The notes: generated by a model not told the origin, from the sequence alone. Numbered from the stretch's first letter, positions 17,005-26,637 are shown. The stretch is DNA of 64,000 bases from Paenibacillus sp. FSL K6-3182 (GCF_037976325.1 NZ_CP150265.1:324001-388000), one strand, 5' to 3'. Translations and numbers: made by a program.

Positions 17005-17688
17005 ATGAACTATGATTGCTTAATTGTGGATGACGAGACGGTTCTTGCAGAAACGACGAGTGAATATTTTAATATGTTTGAGGTCAAATCAGCATACGTG
17101 ACAAGTGCGGAGGAATGTGAGCTCTTTTTACGGGAAAATGAAGCGTCGCTTATCCTGCTCGATATTAATCTTGGTCATACTTCCGGGTTTGATTTGTGCA
17201 AGAAGCTCAGACAAACGACACAAATTCCGATTCTGTTTATTAGCGCTCGGTCCAGTGATGACGATATTCTTATAGCCCTTAACATAGGCGGCGACGATTA
17301 TATCCAGAAGCCTTATACGCTGAGTGTGCTGCTTGCGAAAGTGAAGGCTGTTCTCAAAAGATACGGGAATCAAAGCCCAACCGAAATGCTGGAGTTTGGA
17401 GAAGTGAAAATTGATTGCAATCTTTGCCGCGTTCGTGTGAACGGTGTAGATATGAAGCTCAAAACGATGGAATATAAATTGCTCTGTTACTTGGCGAAAA
17501 ATAAAAACAGAGTCATTTCAAAAGAAGAGCTGTTTAACAAGGTGTGGGGTGACTCCTTTGCCGGAGATGGAACTCTTAATGTACATATTCGGCACTTGCG
17601 CGAGAAAGTCGAACCGAATCCCAACCAGCCGCAATATATTAAAACGGTATGGGGGACGGGATACGTCCTGGAAGATCACAAGTTATGA
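17005..17688 (+). CDS. OmpR-family response regulator
   Basis: A protein of 227 residues: receiver domain (1-115) with acidic pair VDDE, phosphoacceptor Asp in LLDINLG (about residue 53), the conserved Thr/Ser replaced by Ser in FISARSS, and Lys in QKPY; then a winged-helix DNA-binding domain (about 130-225) ending in TVWGTGYVL. Its last codons overlap the histidine kinase ATG. The pair precedes an ABC/FtsX transporter that it probably controls through the direct repeats at 18950-18992. Confidence 0.92.
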   Translation: MNYDCLIVDDETVLAETTSEYFNMFEVKSAYVTSAEECELFLRENEASLILLDINLGHTSGFDLCKKLRQTTQIPILFISARSSDDDILIALNIGGDDYIQKPYTLSVLLAKVKAVLKRYGNQSPTEMLEFGEVKIDCNLCRVRVNGVDMKLKTMEYKLLCYLAKNKNRVISKEELFNKVWGDSFAGDGTLNVHIRHLREKVEPNPNQPQYIKTVWGTGYVLEDHKL

Positions 17689-18944
17689 GAATAAAGTGGC
17701 TGTTCATCACTATCCTCTTTGTATTTGCAACAGGCAGTGCAGCTTCTTGGCTCGTTATGAATAGCAAGACGGATACCGAAGTGGATATGGTAGCTATAAA
17801 TGAGGTGTTAAAAAAGCTTGAGAGCCACTGGGGTCAAATCGATCAAGCGAATTTCAGCACGATAAAGCAGTCATTCAGCGTTATCGATACTAATGGCCAA
17901 GTACGCTTTCAAACATTCGAGGGGCAATCTCCTACCATTAATGATGCAATTAAAAACAGAGATACGATAACAGATGTCGTGGTAGAGGGTACTTTAGTTG
18001 GCAAGCTTATTGTGCTAAACGATGATAAAAAAGTAATTCAGCAAATGAAACGGCAGCTTATTATCGTGCTCTTTATCACTTTTACTATGTTTGCGCTGCT
18101 AAGTATCATCTATGTTTTATTTTTAAATTATAAGGTTTTTAAACCATTTCATAAGCTGCAAAGCTTTGCAGTTAACGTGGCGAGAGGGAATCTGGATATT
18201 CCTTTGAAAATGGGTCAAAACAACCCGTTTGGCGCTTTTACAGAAAGCTTCGACATTATGCGCGAGGAACTGGCTCTAGCCAGGCAAAGTGAATATGAGG
18301 CAAACCGCAGCAAGAAGGAGCTTGTAGCCAGCTTAAGCCATGACATTAAGACACCAGTCGCCTCGATTAAAGCGGTGAGCGAATTGATGCTGCTTCGAGC
18401 TGACGATGAGAAAGTAACGAAGCAATTAACGACGATTTATTCAAAGGCAGAGCAGATTAACCTATTGGTGAGTGATATGTTTACGGCGACTTTAGAGGAG
18501 CTTAATGAGTTGAAAGTAACGGTGACGGAGGAAGAAAGCAGCGTTTTAAACGGTATTATCGCTAACGTGAATTATGATGATCAAATCAGCTTTGCGCCTG
18601 TTCCTGCATGTCTAATCTTAACGGATGTATCGCGTTTACAGCAGGTATTTGATAATATTTTGAGCAATTCTTATAAGTATGCGGGCACCTCAGTTACCAT
18701 TTTATCCGCAATAAAACACACCTATTTAGAAATAAGCATTATGGATTATGGAAAAGGTATTCATCCGGACGAGTTGCCGCTCTTGTTCAATAAATTTTAT
18801 CGAGGAAATAATGCAGAGGGACACAGTGGCTCAGGCCTTGGGCTATACATATCCGAGTACTTGATGCAAAGCATGCAGGGCGATATAACATGCCATAACC
18901 GTGAAGATGGTTTTAGCGTGACGTTAAAAATTAAGTTAGCTTAA
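17685..18944 (+). CDS. Sensor histidine kinase
   Basis: A membrane kinase of 419 residues. The ATG at 17685 overlaps the regulator's stop (ATGA), which is preferred over an upstream in-frame ATG at 17649. Helix 1 covers about 4-24, an extracytoplasmic sensor part of roughly 95 residues follows, helix 2 lies about 115-138, then HAMP, the H-box SLSHDIKTP (about 222), N-box NILSNSYKYA, and ATP-lid glycines in DYGKGI and GSGLGLY. Unlike BceS-type kinases, which lack a sensor loop, this one has a real extracellular domain, so it may sense a ligand itself rather than through the transporter. Confidence 0.9.
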   Translation: MRIKWLFITILFVFATGSAASWLVMNSKTDTEVDMVAINEVLKKLESHWGQIDQANFSTIKQSFSVIDTNGQVRFQTFEGQSPTINDAIKNRDTITDVVVEGTLVGKLIVLNDDKKVIQQMKRQLIIVLFITFTMFALLSIIYVLFLNYKVFKPFHKLQSFAVNVARGNLDIPLKMGQNNPFGAFTESFDIMREELALARQSEYEANRSKKELVASLSHDIKTPVASIKAVSELMLLRADDEKVTKQLTTIYSKAEQINLLVSDMFTATLEELNELKVTVTEEESSVLNGIIANVNYDDQISFAPVPACLILTDVSRLQQVFDNILSNSYKYAGTSVTILSAIKHTYLEISIMDYGKGIHPDELPLLFNKFYRGNNAEGHSGSGLGLYISEYLMQSMQGDITCHNREDGFSVTLKIKLA

Positions 18945-18949
18945 AGAAT

Positions 18950-19003
18950 TAAGAATTGGCTAAGGATTGAACAAAGCTTAACTAAGAATTGGTTTTGTAT
19001 GAT
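18950..19003 (+). promoter_or_regulatory. Phased direct repeats and promoter upstream of the ABC/FtsX transporter
   Basis: Ten-base units TAAGAATTGG (18950), TAAGGATTGA (18961), the weaker CAAAGCTTAA (18972) and TAAGAATTGG (18983) are spaced exactly 11 bases apart. Direct repeats at one-turn spacing are typical binding sites of OmpR-family regulators. A TATGAT -10 box lies at 18998-19003 with no good -35 box (AGCTTA at 18975), which fits an activator-dependent promoter. The regulator is probably the one encoded at 17005. Confidence 0.6.
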
Positions 19004-19005
19004 AG

Positions 19006-19034
19006 GACTGTAAGCTACATTACAGTCTTTTTTG
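19006..19034 (+). terminator. Terminator of the RR/HK genes, overlapping the downstream start point
   Basis: GACTGTAA (19006-19013) pairs with TTACAGTC (19020-19027), loop GCTACA, then TTTTTT. A transcript begun from the -10 box at 18998 would start near 19010 and lack most of the first arm, so it would escape this terminator. Confidence 0.8.
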
Positions 19035-19088
19035 CTTAGGGCTAGAGCGAAGCTATCATACAACTGCAGTATAAAGGAGATTTAATTT

Positions 19089-19850
19089 ATGCCAAGCCAA
19101 ATGTTAAGAACCGAAAAATTGTGCAAAACGTTCTCAAGCGGGGGAAATCAGCAGCATGTGCTAAAAAACCTCGACATTAGTTTAATGGAGGGTGACTTTA
19201 CCGTTATTATGGGAAGCTCAGGATCGGGCAAATCGACCCTGCTTTATGCGCTTTCTGGAATGGATAAACCGACATTAGGCGAAATTTATTTTGAGGAGAA
19301 AAAGATTTCGAAGCTAAATAACGATCAGCTGGCGATTTTCCGAAGGAACAATTGCGGCTTTGTATTCCAAAAGGTTTATTTGCTCGACAATATGAGCGTG
19401 CTGGATAATGCGCTGGCAAGCGGTCTGCTCGTTAGCAAAAACAAGCGGGCTATCGTAGCCAAAGCAAAAAAACTGCTTGCCCAAGTGGGATTAAATGAAA
19501 CCTCATGGGGCAAATTTCCGGAGCAGCTCTCCGGAGGAGAGGCGCAGCGTGCTGGCATCGTGCGCGCGTTGATCAATGATCCCAAAATTGTGTTTGCAGA
19601 TGAACCAACCGGCGCGCTTAATTCCGCTGCTAGCGACAGTGTGTTGGATGTCATGACGGAGGTTAATAAGAGCGGACAAAGCATTGTTATGGTTACACAT
19701 GATATGAAAACCGCATTAAGAGGGAATAGAATACTTTACCTGCGTGATGGCGTTATTTTTGGGGATTTGCAGCTTAGTCCGTTCCATGTGGAAAATAACC
19801 ATAAACGGCATGAGCAGCTAAAAGCATTTTTGGCTGAAATGGGGTGGTGA
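19089..19850 (+). CDS. ABC transporter ATP-binding protein (MacB/BceA-like)
   Basis: A cytoplasmic ATPase of 253 residues, with Walker A MGSSGSGKST (about 39-48), Q-loop in FVFQKVYLLD, signature LSGGEAQRAGIVRAL, Walker B IVFADEPTGALNS and switch His in VMVTHD. EPTGALN is typical of the LolD/MacB/BceA class, which works with FtsX-type permeases. It is followed after one base by such a permease. AAAGGAG precedes the ATG. It probably exports or removes a peptide antibiotic or similar compound from the membrane (inference from class and from the two-component neighbour). Confidence 0.9.
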   Translation: MPSQMLRTEKLCKTFSSGGNQQHVLKNLDISLMEGDFTVIMGSSGSGKSTLLYALSGMDKPTLGEIYFEEKKISKLNNDQLAIFRRNNCGFVFQKVYLLDNMSVLDNALASGLLVSKNKRAIVAKAKKLLAQVGLNETSWGKFPEQLSGGEAQRAGIVRALINDPKIVFADEPTGALNSAASDSVLDVMTEVNKSGQSIVMVTHDMKTALRGNRILYLRDGVIFGDLQLSPFHVENNHKRHEQLKAFLAEMGW

Positions 19851-19851
19851 G

Positions 19852-22194
19852 ATGAACATCGTCAACCTAGCCTGGGCCAACATCAGAAAAGGCAAAAGCG
19901 CGGCATTTTCCCTTTTTATTTTGATATTTATCGCAGCGCTGCTGCTTAATGTGGGAATGACGGTTATTTTCAAAATTAATACGTTTTTTGATGATAAGGT
20001 GGCGGAACTACATGATCCCCACTTGAACATCATTATGGACAGTGCAAGCTATACGAATGCCAAGGGCGACTTTTTGAAAAACTATTCTGATGTGAGTGAG
20101 TTTGAGCTCGAAAACATGGTGTTGATGAGTTCAGCCAAATTTCGTTATGGGGATAGTGACATGAGCCATGCCGCTGTTATCCTTAATGCGGATACTGCTC
20201 GCACGATTGCACCATTAAAACTAATTGAGCAGATAGCCTTGAGCTCTGAGCCGGATATATACCTCCCTTACAGCTTTAAAGTAAGCGGCGGGTATAAGCT
20301 GGCTGACAGCTTCGTCTTTACCTATCAGGACAAGGAATATCGTTACCGGATTGCAGGTTTTTTTGAGACAACGATGCTTGGCACCACCAACATAACGTTG
20401 ATGAAATATTTTTTGCCGGATACGGAATATGAGCAGCTGCTCGGCCAGCTCAGCCCCAAAGAGGAAGGCACCTTCATATCTGCCAAGTTGAAAAACAGCG
20501 AGCAGTCGATCCAACTGCTTAAAGATTACGAAGAGCAATTTCCCTTTTCCCATAATGAGGCTAGCTCTTTTTATTCTTCATTAGACGTCATGACGATGAA
20601 GGGCATAAGTACGATGACGATCAATCTGGTCGCTATGATTATGGTTGCTTTTGCAGCGGTTATTGTTGTGGTGTCATTGCTTGTTATTAAGTTCCGTGTC
20701 ACTAATAGTATTGAGGATGGCCTTGTTAATATTGGTGTTCTGAAAGCAGTGGGCTATACGAGCCAGCAAATTATTTTATCTATTATGATGCAGTTTATGA
20801 TCATTACCTTATTGGCAAGTATTATGGGGGTGGCGGTCACTTACACCGTTATGCCTGTATTCGGAGGCATTATTTCTACGCTGTCTGGACTGCTATGGAA
20901 TCAAAGCTTTAATGCTGTAATTAATTTAGCCAGTATTCTAATTGTAGTTGTTCTGGTCGTAACCGTAACCCTTCTCGCTTCAATTCGTATTAGAAAGCTG
21001 CATCCAATAGCGGCGCTGCGGGGAGGCATTGTGACACATAACTTTAAGAAAAATCGCTTCCCCCTAGATCAAGCCAAGGGTGGATTAAGCTTTGTGCTTG
21101 CTTGCAAAACCATCGTGATGAACATCAGGCAGAACATTATGATCACTTTTATCGTTGCCGCCGTTACCTTTGCCTCTGTTTTTGCTATCGTTCTTTATTA
21201 CAATATAGCAACAGATAAAACAGCCTTTATTCACCTCGTTGGTGCAGAAACCTCGAATGTCAATGTTCAGGCTAAAGAGGACGTAGATAGTGAGGCGCTG
21301 TTTGAATCCATTAAGCAAATGGATGGTGTTGAAAAAACGGTATTGCTGGACTATTTAATAGCGAAAGTTGACGATAAACCGTTTGCTATGACGATTTCGG
21401 ATGATTACAGCGGGTTGGAAAACCAAATGGTGTATGAGGGACGATATCCGCAATATGATAATGAAATTGTCGTTTCGTGGGCAGTATCGCAGCTGCTTGA
21501 AAAAAAAATTGGCGATACGGTCAAAGTAGATATAGGGGAAGCCAGTCATTCTTTTTTAATTACCGGTCTGAGTCAGTCTATTAGCAATATGGGGCAAATA
21601 TCATCTGTCACTTTGGAAGGTGTTCGGCACCTCATTCCAGATTATACGGGCAAGATGCTCAACGTTTACTTAAATGGTATCGATAATGCGAGCTTTATCA
21701 AAAATAGTAAAGTACAATACGGAAGCTCAGTAGAGGAATTTGTTGATGTAGATGAGACGATAAACAGCCAAAGCAGCGTCTATATTTCCGCGGTGTTTGC
21801 TGTTATGGCGCTTGTTCTCGCGATTACTATATTGGTGGTCGTTCTCATTCTTTATCTTGTTATTAAAACGATGATTCTCAAGCGCAAGAGGGAGCTCGGA
21901 ATATTTAAAGCAACAGGATATACGACGAGCCAGCTAATGACGCAAATCATGCTAAGCTTTGTGCCAATTGTCATTATAGGGGTTGTTATTGGTGGCGTAC
22001 TGGGCAGCCTGTATACCAATTCCATGCTGACCTTGCTGCTCTCTGGAGCGGGAATTCACAACGTTCAGTTCATTATTAAATTGCCTCTTGTTATTGCGCT
22101 TTGTTTCGGAATTGTTATGTTGTCTTACGTTGTTTCTATTCTTGTGTCGCGGCGGATCAAAGGAATTTCCGCTTATGAATTAATTACAGAGTGA
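19852..22194 (+). CDS. FtsX-like ABC transporter permease
   Basis: A membrane protein of 780 residues made of two FtsX units. Helix 1 (about 17-42) is followed by an extracytoplasmic domain of about 200 residues, then three helices (about 255-385). A second unit has a helix near residue 430, another extracytoplasmic domain (about 460-640) and three helices to the end. Both units carry the FtsX pattern 'LGVLKAVGYTSQQI' / 'LGIFKATGYTTSQL' in slightly varied form. This MacB-like duplicated layout differs from the ten-helix BceB type with one large loop. It works with the ATPase upstream. Confidence 0.9.
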   Translation: MNIVNLAWANIRKGKSAAFSLFILIFIAALLLNVGMTVIFKINTFFDDKVAELHDPHLNIIMDSASYTNAKGDFLKNYSDVSEFELENMVLMSSAKFRYGDSDMSHAAVILNADTARTIAPLKLIEQIALSSEPDIYLPYSFKVSGGYKLADSFVFTYQDKEYRYRIAGFFETTMLGTTNITLMKYFLPDTEYEQLLGQLSPKEEGTFISAKLKNSEQSIQLLKDYEEQFPFSHNEASSFYSSLDVMTMKGISTMTINLVAMIMVAFAAVIVVVSLLVIKFRVTNSIEDGLVNIGVLKAVGYTSQQIILSIMMQFMIITLLASIMGVAVTYTVMPVFGGIISTLSGLLWNQSFNAVINLASILIVVVLVVTVTLLASIRIRKLHPIAALRGGIVTHNFKKNRFPLDQAKGGLSFVLACKTIVMNIRQNIMITFIVAAVTFASVFAIVLYYNIATDKTAFIHLVGAETSNVNVQAKEDVDSEALFESIKQMDGVEKTVLLDYLIAKVDDKPFAMTISDDYSGLENQMVYEGRYPQYDNEIVVSWAVSQLLEKKIGDTVKVDIGEASHSFLITGLSQSISNMGQISSVTLEGVRHLIPDYTGKMLNVYLNGIDNASFIKNSKVQYGSSVEEFVDVDETINSQSSVYISAVFAVMALVLAITILVVVLILYLVIKTMILKRKRELGIFKATGYTTSQLMTQIMLSFVPIVIIGVVIGGVLGSLYTNSMLTLLLSGAGIHNVQFIIKLPLVIALCFGIVMLSYVVSILVSRRIKGISAYELITE

Positions 22195-22229
22195 GAATAA
22201 AGATATTGCTTTAATCAAAGCTTACGCAG

Positions 22230-22254
22230 GCGGCCTTTCGAGGTCGCTTTTTTG
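22230..22254 (+). terminator. Terminator after the permease
   Basis: GCGGCCT pairs with AGGTCGC (one G-U pair) around TTCG, followed by TTTTTT. Confidence 0.75.
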
Positions 22255-22395
22255 TGTTGTAATCATAACCGAATAAATGCAGTATCAGCTTTTACTTTCG
22301 TTATTTTTTTTGTTGTTGCAGGTGTCATTCGTATGCTACCATACGCTAAACGCCTACTTTAATAAATCGATTATATTTGAGAGGAATGAGTGTAA

Positions 22396-23352
22396 ATGCC
22401 GTTAGTTGACATGCCGCTTGAGAAGTTAAAAGAGTACCAAGGAATTAATCCTCGTCCTGCTGATTTTGATGCTTATTGGGATCGTGCGATCGCTGAGATG
22501 CGTGCTGTAGATCCACAAATTAAGCTCGTACCAAGCTCATTTCAGACTCCGAACGCGGAATGCTTCGATCTCTACTTTACGGGCGTTCGCGGGGCTCGTA
22601 TCCATGCAAAATATGTTCGGCCAAAACATATTGCAGAGCCGCATCCGGCAGTCGTATTATTCCATGGCTATACGGGAAATGCAGGCGATTGGAGTGACAA
22701 GCTGGCTTATGCCGCATTAGGCTTCTCCGTTCTAGCTATGGATTGCCGTGGTCAAGGCGGGGAGTCTGAGGATTCCGGCAATGTGAAGGGAAATACACAT
22801 CAGGGTCATATTATTCGGGGATTAGATGACCATCCGGACAATCTGTTGTTCCGTCATATCTATTTGGATACTGCACAATTGGCGGGCATCGCACTGGACT
22901 TGCCTGAGGTTGATCCAGAACGTGTTTATGCAGCTGGCGGTTCGCAGGGCGGAGCGCTTACGATTGCTTGTGCGGCGCTTGAACCGAGAGTAAAGAAGCT
23001 TGCTCCTGTGTTCCCATTCCTTTGCGATTATAAACGCACGTGGGAGATGGATTTGGCGAAGGACGCGTATCAGGAGCTTCGCACCTTCTTCCGTTATTTT
23101 GATCCGCTGCATGAGCGCGAGGATGAAATTTTTGAGAAGCTGGGTTATATCGATCTTCAATTTCTTGCAAACCGCATTCGCGGCGAAGTATTGATGTTTG
23201 TTGGCCTCATGGATACCATTTGTCCGCCTTCCACACAGTTTGCAGCTTATAACAAAATAACTGCTCCTAAGCAGTTAGTCATCTATCCGGACTTTGGGCA
23301 TGAGCATTTGCCTGGTTCATCGGATCGTACGATTCAATTTTTCTTGAACTAA
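22396..23352 (+). CDS. Acetylxylan esterase / cephalosporin C deacetylase, CE7
   Basis: A cytoplasmic alpha/beta hydrolase of 318 residues that removes acetyl groups from xylo-oligosaccharides and other small acetylated substrates. The triad is visible as Ser183 in GGSQGG, Asp273 in GLMDTICPP and His302 in FGHEH. The family signature RGQGG (118-122) forming the CE7 oxyanion region is also there. Length and absence of a signal peptide fit the hexameric family members. It stands alone between terminators. CGTATG-CTAC-CATACG (22330-22345), a perfect hairpin, lies in its leader; its role is unknown. Confidence 0.92.
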   Translation: MPLVDMPLEKLKEYQGINPRPADFDAYWDRAIAEMRAVDPQIKLVPSSFQTPNAECFDLYFTGVRGARIHAKYVRPKHIAEPHPAVVLFHGYTGNAGDWSDKLAYAALGFSVLAMDCRGQGGESEDSGNVKGNTHQGHIIRGLDDHPDNLLFRHIYLDTAQLAGIALDLPEVDPERVYAAGGSQGGALTIACAALEPRVKKLAPVFPFLCDYKRTWEMDLAKDAYQELRTFFRYFDPLHEREDEIFEKLGYIDLQFLANRIRGEVLMFVGLMDTICPPSTQFAAYNKITAPKQLVIYPDFGHEHLPGSSDRTIQFFLN

Positions 23353-23370
23353 TATGAATGAAATAGAATT

Positions 23371-23403
23371 AAAAACTCTGACCTTATGGTCAGAGTTTTT
23401 TTT
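23371..23403. terminator. Bidirectional terminator between CE7 and GxGYxYP genes
   Basis: AAAAACTCTGACC pairs with GGTCAGAGTTTTT around TTAT, with a T run; As before it make it work both ways. Confidence 0.88.
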
Positions 23404-23440
23404 GGTTCCACTTTTAACAAAAGCCACGTATATTTTAAAT

Positions 23441-25534
23441 CTAATCCTCGTTTTCGTCCTCCGCTAACTGCGATTTGGCCGGCAGTTTATTATAATCGCG
23501 GATAAGTGAGAAGTAGTGGTCAGCCCGTACAGCTTGATATTCAGGTCCGAGCGATTCTGTTATCGCCACAACATCAGAAGGTGTCATGCTCCATGCGAGC
23601 AGCCCGAGTGATACGAATAATGGTGATTTGCCATCCCATTTTGCTTTGGCTGCTGCCAAAATGTTTTTCCCGTCTTGTGCGGTACTTATGCCTTGAATCG
23701 TGGATACCGGCAGTGTACCGTTTATAATTTCGACACCATAATGATCTTCCCAGCTTAGGAATAGTCCTTTTGCCTTGTAAAACTTCTCATAGGCAGCTGC
23801 CTTTGATGCGCTGAGCGGAACATTCTCGCTGTTCACACGATTCAGCACATATGGAACGGTCATTCCTGTTTGCTTCATATACGTATAAGACTGCTTAAGG
23901 AAATCAGAGAATGTGGCTTCCGGCCATGCTTCCGGGTAGAAGTATCCTGACCCAGAAGGACCAGCAATGATGAGGTCATTCTCTGTTGCTGTCTTTTGAA
24001 AATAGTTCAAAATAGCGGGTGCGCCGTCATAAAGAAGCGGGCTTGATGTCCAGTTGATCGGTACTTTTCCGCGAGCAGGATCATCCCATAGGATACGCAT
24101 TCTATGCTGGTTGTACTGGAAGTTGTCGCCCTCGCTGAAGGTATACGTGACGTAAATTTTATTTGCAAGCTTAGGTGCCTTAGGCGTTTTGGCTTTGACT
24201 GCCTTTGCCTTTGTACCCGAGAAAACCGTTAAGTTGCTGAACCAGTCGGCCGCAAGCACGTAGACACTGTAATTGGATGTAATTTCTACGGAGCTGAATT
24301 CGCCTTCAACGTCATTATTGAACCAGCCTAAGTAAGGGGTGCCTGGCTTGACGCCTGATAAGATTTTTTCGAAAAGTGCTTTCTGTTCCGGCACGTTGGA
24401 ATCAAGCCAGAACACCATCGCTTTATTCGCAACTGCATAATCACGGAGGTAGCCGTAAGGCTCCTTCTGATCTGAGGTTGGCGGCTGGATATTGCCTGCC
24501 GATACCTTAAATTGATTCCACATAAGGACGGAGGCAGTTAACTGCTTTGTACCTGCAGGCGGCGTAAACTTATAGACAAAGTATCGGCCATTGTCTGCGA
24601 ATCGGTGTCCGCCTTGACCTGTCGATACTTGAGAGCTTTGACGGTCGTACAGAAACGCCTCTTCCTCAGGCGTACCTGGAATGAACTGTGCGATTGTTTG
24701 CCCGTCTGCCTTCACGGTTACTTCATGAACGGCGGATCCCCAGCCATCCTGAGGGAAAGCGTCCTCGAAGCGAAGAAATACGGATTCTTTGCCCAAATTG
24801 CTCGTCAAATCCAGCTCATACGTATTTTTATTTTTGCCATCGCGCTCCTGCGTGGTGTCTTCTGCAATGGTCTTAAACGATTCAGGGAGTCCGGGAGGTA
24901 TTCTTACGGATGTGTCAGGGCTTAATCCGACTAACATCCGATGTGTCGATTTGGCCCATAGATTCTCATATTGCCATGTGTAAGCATCCAAACGGTCTTT
25001 GAATTTGCCTTGTAGATCATCGAGCACTTTTAGATTAAATGGTGCTGCTTTCAACTGCGCGGCGAGAGCAGGGCTAGCGACAACGGCATCTTTTAACCCA
25101 GCAAGAGTAGTCGCTACATTGATAGTATCAGCAACCTTCGGATCGTAAACAATGATGCCTTTTACTTCTTTTTTATATTTTTTGACGATATCCCAGTAAT
25201 CTGCATGCACATTGTAGGGAACCTTCAAATCTTTTAGCCAGGTCAGTTTGCCTTCTTCTTGGTTTTCCAGCAGATAGATGCGAGGCTCCTCACGGTTAAC
25301 GATACCCTGCAGCGTTGCAAGCAGAAGCTTAATGTCCCCTGGCGCATCATAAATATCAGCTACATCTAGTTTTTTGGGGGTTGCAAAGGATGGAAGCGCT
25401 TGCTTGTTTGGCCAGCTAATAGAGCTTTTGCCGGATTTGGATTCCGCAGTTGCTGCAGCTGGTGCTGAAGCGCCAAGCGTTAAAGACAGCGTACATACGA
25501 TAGCCAGACATGTGACAGTAAGTTTTCGAATCAC
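23441..25534 (-). CDS. Secreted GxGYxYP-domain protein, putative glycoside hydrolase
   Basis: A protein of 697 residues with a signal peptide ending near residue 30 (ASAPAAATAES). The family-naming motif appears as GPSGSGYFYPEAWP (about 535-548), followed by the C-terminal domain of that family; the part before it contains a beta-rich segment (about 215-350) that looks like an inserted carbohydrate-binding module. The family is annotated as putative glycoside hydrolases without a well-known reaction, so activity is unproven. It starts with GTG at 25534, with GAGGTG at the right distance upstream. Expressed alone, ending at the shared terminator. Confidence 0.8.
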   Translation of the reverse strand: MIRKLTVTCLAIVCTLSLTLGASAPAAATAESKSGKSSISWPNKQALPSFATPKKLDVADIYDAPGDIKLLLATLQGIVNREEPRIYLLENQEEGKLTWLKDLKVPYNVHADYWDIVKKYKKEVKGIIVYDPKVADTINVATTLAGLKDAVVASPALAAQLKAAPFNLKVLDDLQGKFKDRLDAYTWQYENLWAKSTHRMLVGLSPDTSVRIPPGLPESFKTIAEDTTQERDGKNKNTYELDLTSNLGKESVFLRFEDAFPQDGWGSAVHEVTVKADGQTIAQFIPGTPEEEAFLYDRQSSQVSTGQGGHRFADNGRYFVYKFTPPAGTKQLTASVLMWNQFKVSAGNIQPPTSDQKEPYGYLRDYAVANKAMVFWLDSNVPEQKALFEKILSGVKPGTPYLGWFNNDVEGEFSSVEITSNYSVYVLAADWFSNLTVFSGTKAKAVKAKTPKAPKLANKIYVTYTFSEGDNFQYNQHRMRILWDDPARGKVPINWTSSPLLYDGAPAILNYFQKTATENDLIIAGPSGSGYFYPEAWPEATFSDFLKQSYTYMKQTGMTVPYVLNRVNSENVPLSASKAAAYEKFYKAKGLFLSWEDHYGVEIINGTLPVSTIQGISTAQDGKNILAAAKAKWDGKSPLFVSLGLLAWSMTPSDVVAITESLGPEYQAVRADHYFSLIRDYNKLPAKSQLAEDENED

Positions 25535-25559
25535 GATCTTACACCTCGTCTCATCTGAT

Positions 25560-25954
25560 TGGGTAATACCATCGTCATAGCGCCTTTTCCATTCCCTCCT
25601 TCTTAGGCGGCTTCGCTAATGCGCATACGGCAGTACCTAAACTATATATTAAATATATTTATGTTTAATACAATCGTTTCGACAAAGGTTCCAACAGAAG
25701 ACAACTCGAGACCTAAAGTATAATAGCACAAAAGAGATAGACAGTAGTCCCTTTTACATAGCCAAATCATGAGTATTGCATACAGTAATTGTATATATTA
25801 AATATATATAATTGACGGAAAATAGGCATGCAGCATATACTTCACATAGTGGTCCCTTTATATCCAAAGGAATCGTATTGCAGGTATTTCATTCGAGTAG
25901 GTATAATATAAATTATGGAAATTCAATATTTAATTTGTAGAAAGCGGTGTTGAA
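25560..25954. other. AT-rich intergenic region with a repeated motif
   Basis: No gene is seen in these 395 bases between divergent genes. The 16-mer TATATATTAAATATAT occurs exactly at 25643-25658 and again at 25792-25807. A second pair of similar words, AGTAGTCCCTTTTACAT (from 25743) and AGTGGTCCCTTTATAT (from 25847), also occurs. These may be operator or promoter elements for either gene. No regulator can be named. Confidence 0.4.
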
Positions 25955-26431
25955 ATGGATCGTTCATTTTATGTGTTTGTCATTGCAATTGCTGCTCTCG
26001 TGCTGTGGAGACGAACAAGGAGCTTTTACCGCCCCATTCGAGGAGACGGCAAAAGGCTGTTGTACCCTATTCTATTTATGCTGCCGGGTCTACTATTGAT
26101 ATTTAATTCCAATGTCCATGCGCCGTTTTACGAATTTTTGATTGCTGCGGCTATAGGTATTATCCTCTCGATTCCTCTAATATGGACTACAAACTATGAA
26201 ATTCGTGATGATCATCTTATATACGCTAAGAAGAACTGGGGATTCATCGTCGCTTTTCTCGTTGTCATTGCCATTCGTTTCGAGCTTCACCATTACATGT
26301 CCACAATCGAACCTCAAACGCTGGCTGCCTTGTTTATGATTTTAGCGTTCTTCTACGTCATTCCATGGCGAGTCGTTTCTTATATTAAATTTCGGAGACT
26401 ATTGCAGCTTCAAACGGTACGAAAAGTATAA
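25955..26431 (+). CDS. CcdC-like membrane protein
   Basis: A protein of 158 residues with about five hydrophobic helices (about 4-16, 33-50, 58-77, 92-107, 119-138). The basic loops FYRPIRGDGKRLLYP and the ending IPWRVVSYIKFRRLL match the CcdC family as I know it from Bacillus subtilis, a protein of about the same length encoded beside cytochrome c maturation genes but not itself essential for it. Here it is alone, without ccdA or resA beside it. Function remains loosely defined. Confidence 0.72.
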   Translation: MDRSFYVFVIAIAALVLWRRTRSFYRPIRGDGKRLLYPILFMLPGLLLIFNSNVHAPFYEFLIAAAIGIILSIPLIWTTNYEIRDDHLIYAKKNWGFIVAFLVVIAIRFELHHYMSTIEPQTLAALFMILAFFYVIPWRVVSYIKFRRLLQLQTVRKV

Positions 26432-26448
26432 TCGCTATTTTGGCATCC

Positions 26449-26476
26449 AAGGAGCCCTTTTAAAGGAGCTCTTTTT
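26449..26476 (+). terminator. Terminator after ccdC-like gene
   Basis: AAGGAGCCCTTT pairs imperfectly with AAAGGAGCTCTTT, followed by a run of seven Ts. Confidence 0.6.
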
Positions 26477-26598
26477 TTCTGTTTTCATGACACCTCATTA
26501 AAATACTATTTTTCTGAAATTTATACCATATTTTGTGGAATTGGCATTTTATAATCAACGTATAGGAATGAAACCATGGAGATGAGGGGGATTTGAAA

Positions 26599-26637
26599 AT
26601 GAGGATGACCATGCTGGAAGTAATGGTTCATTCGTAG
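26599..26637 (+). CDS. Possible 12-residue peptide
   Basis: ATG at 26599 opens MRMTMLEVMVHS and stops at 26635. A strong GAGGGGGA site lies about 7 bases upstream. It precedes a probable catabolite-response element and the truncated PAP2 gene, so it may be a leader peptide, or the remnant of a lost start region. Too short for any family call. Confidence 0.3.
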   Translation: MRMTMLEVMVHS

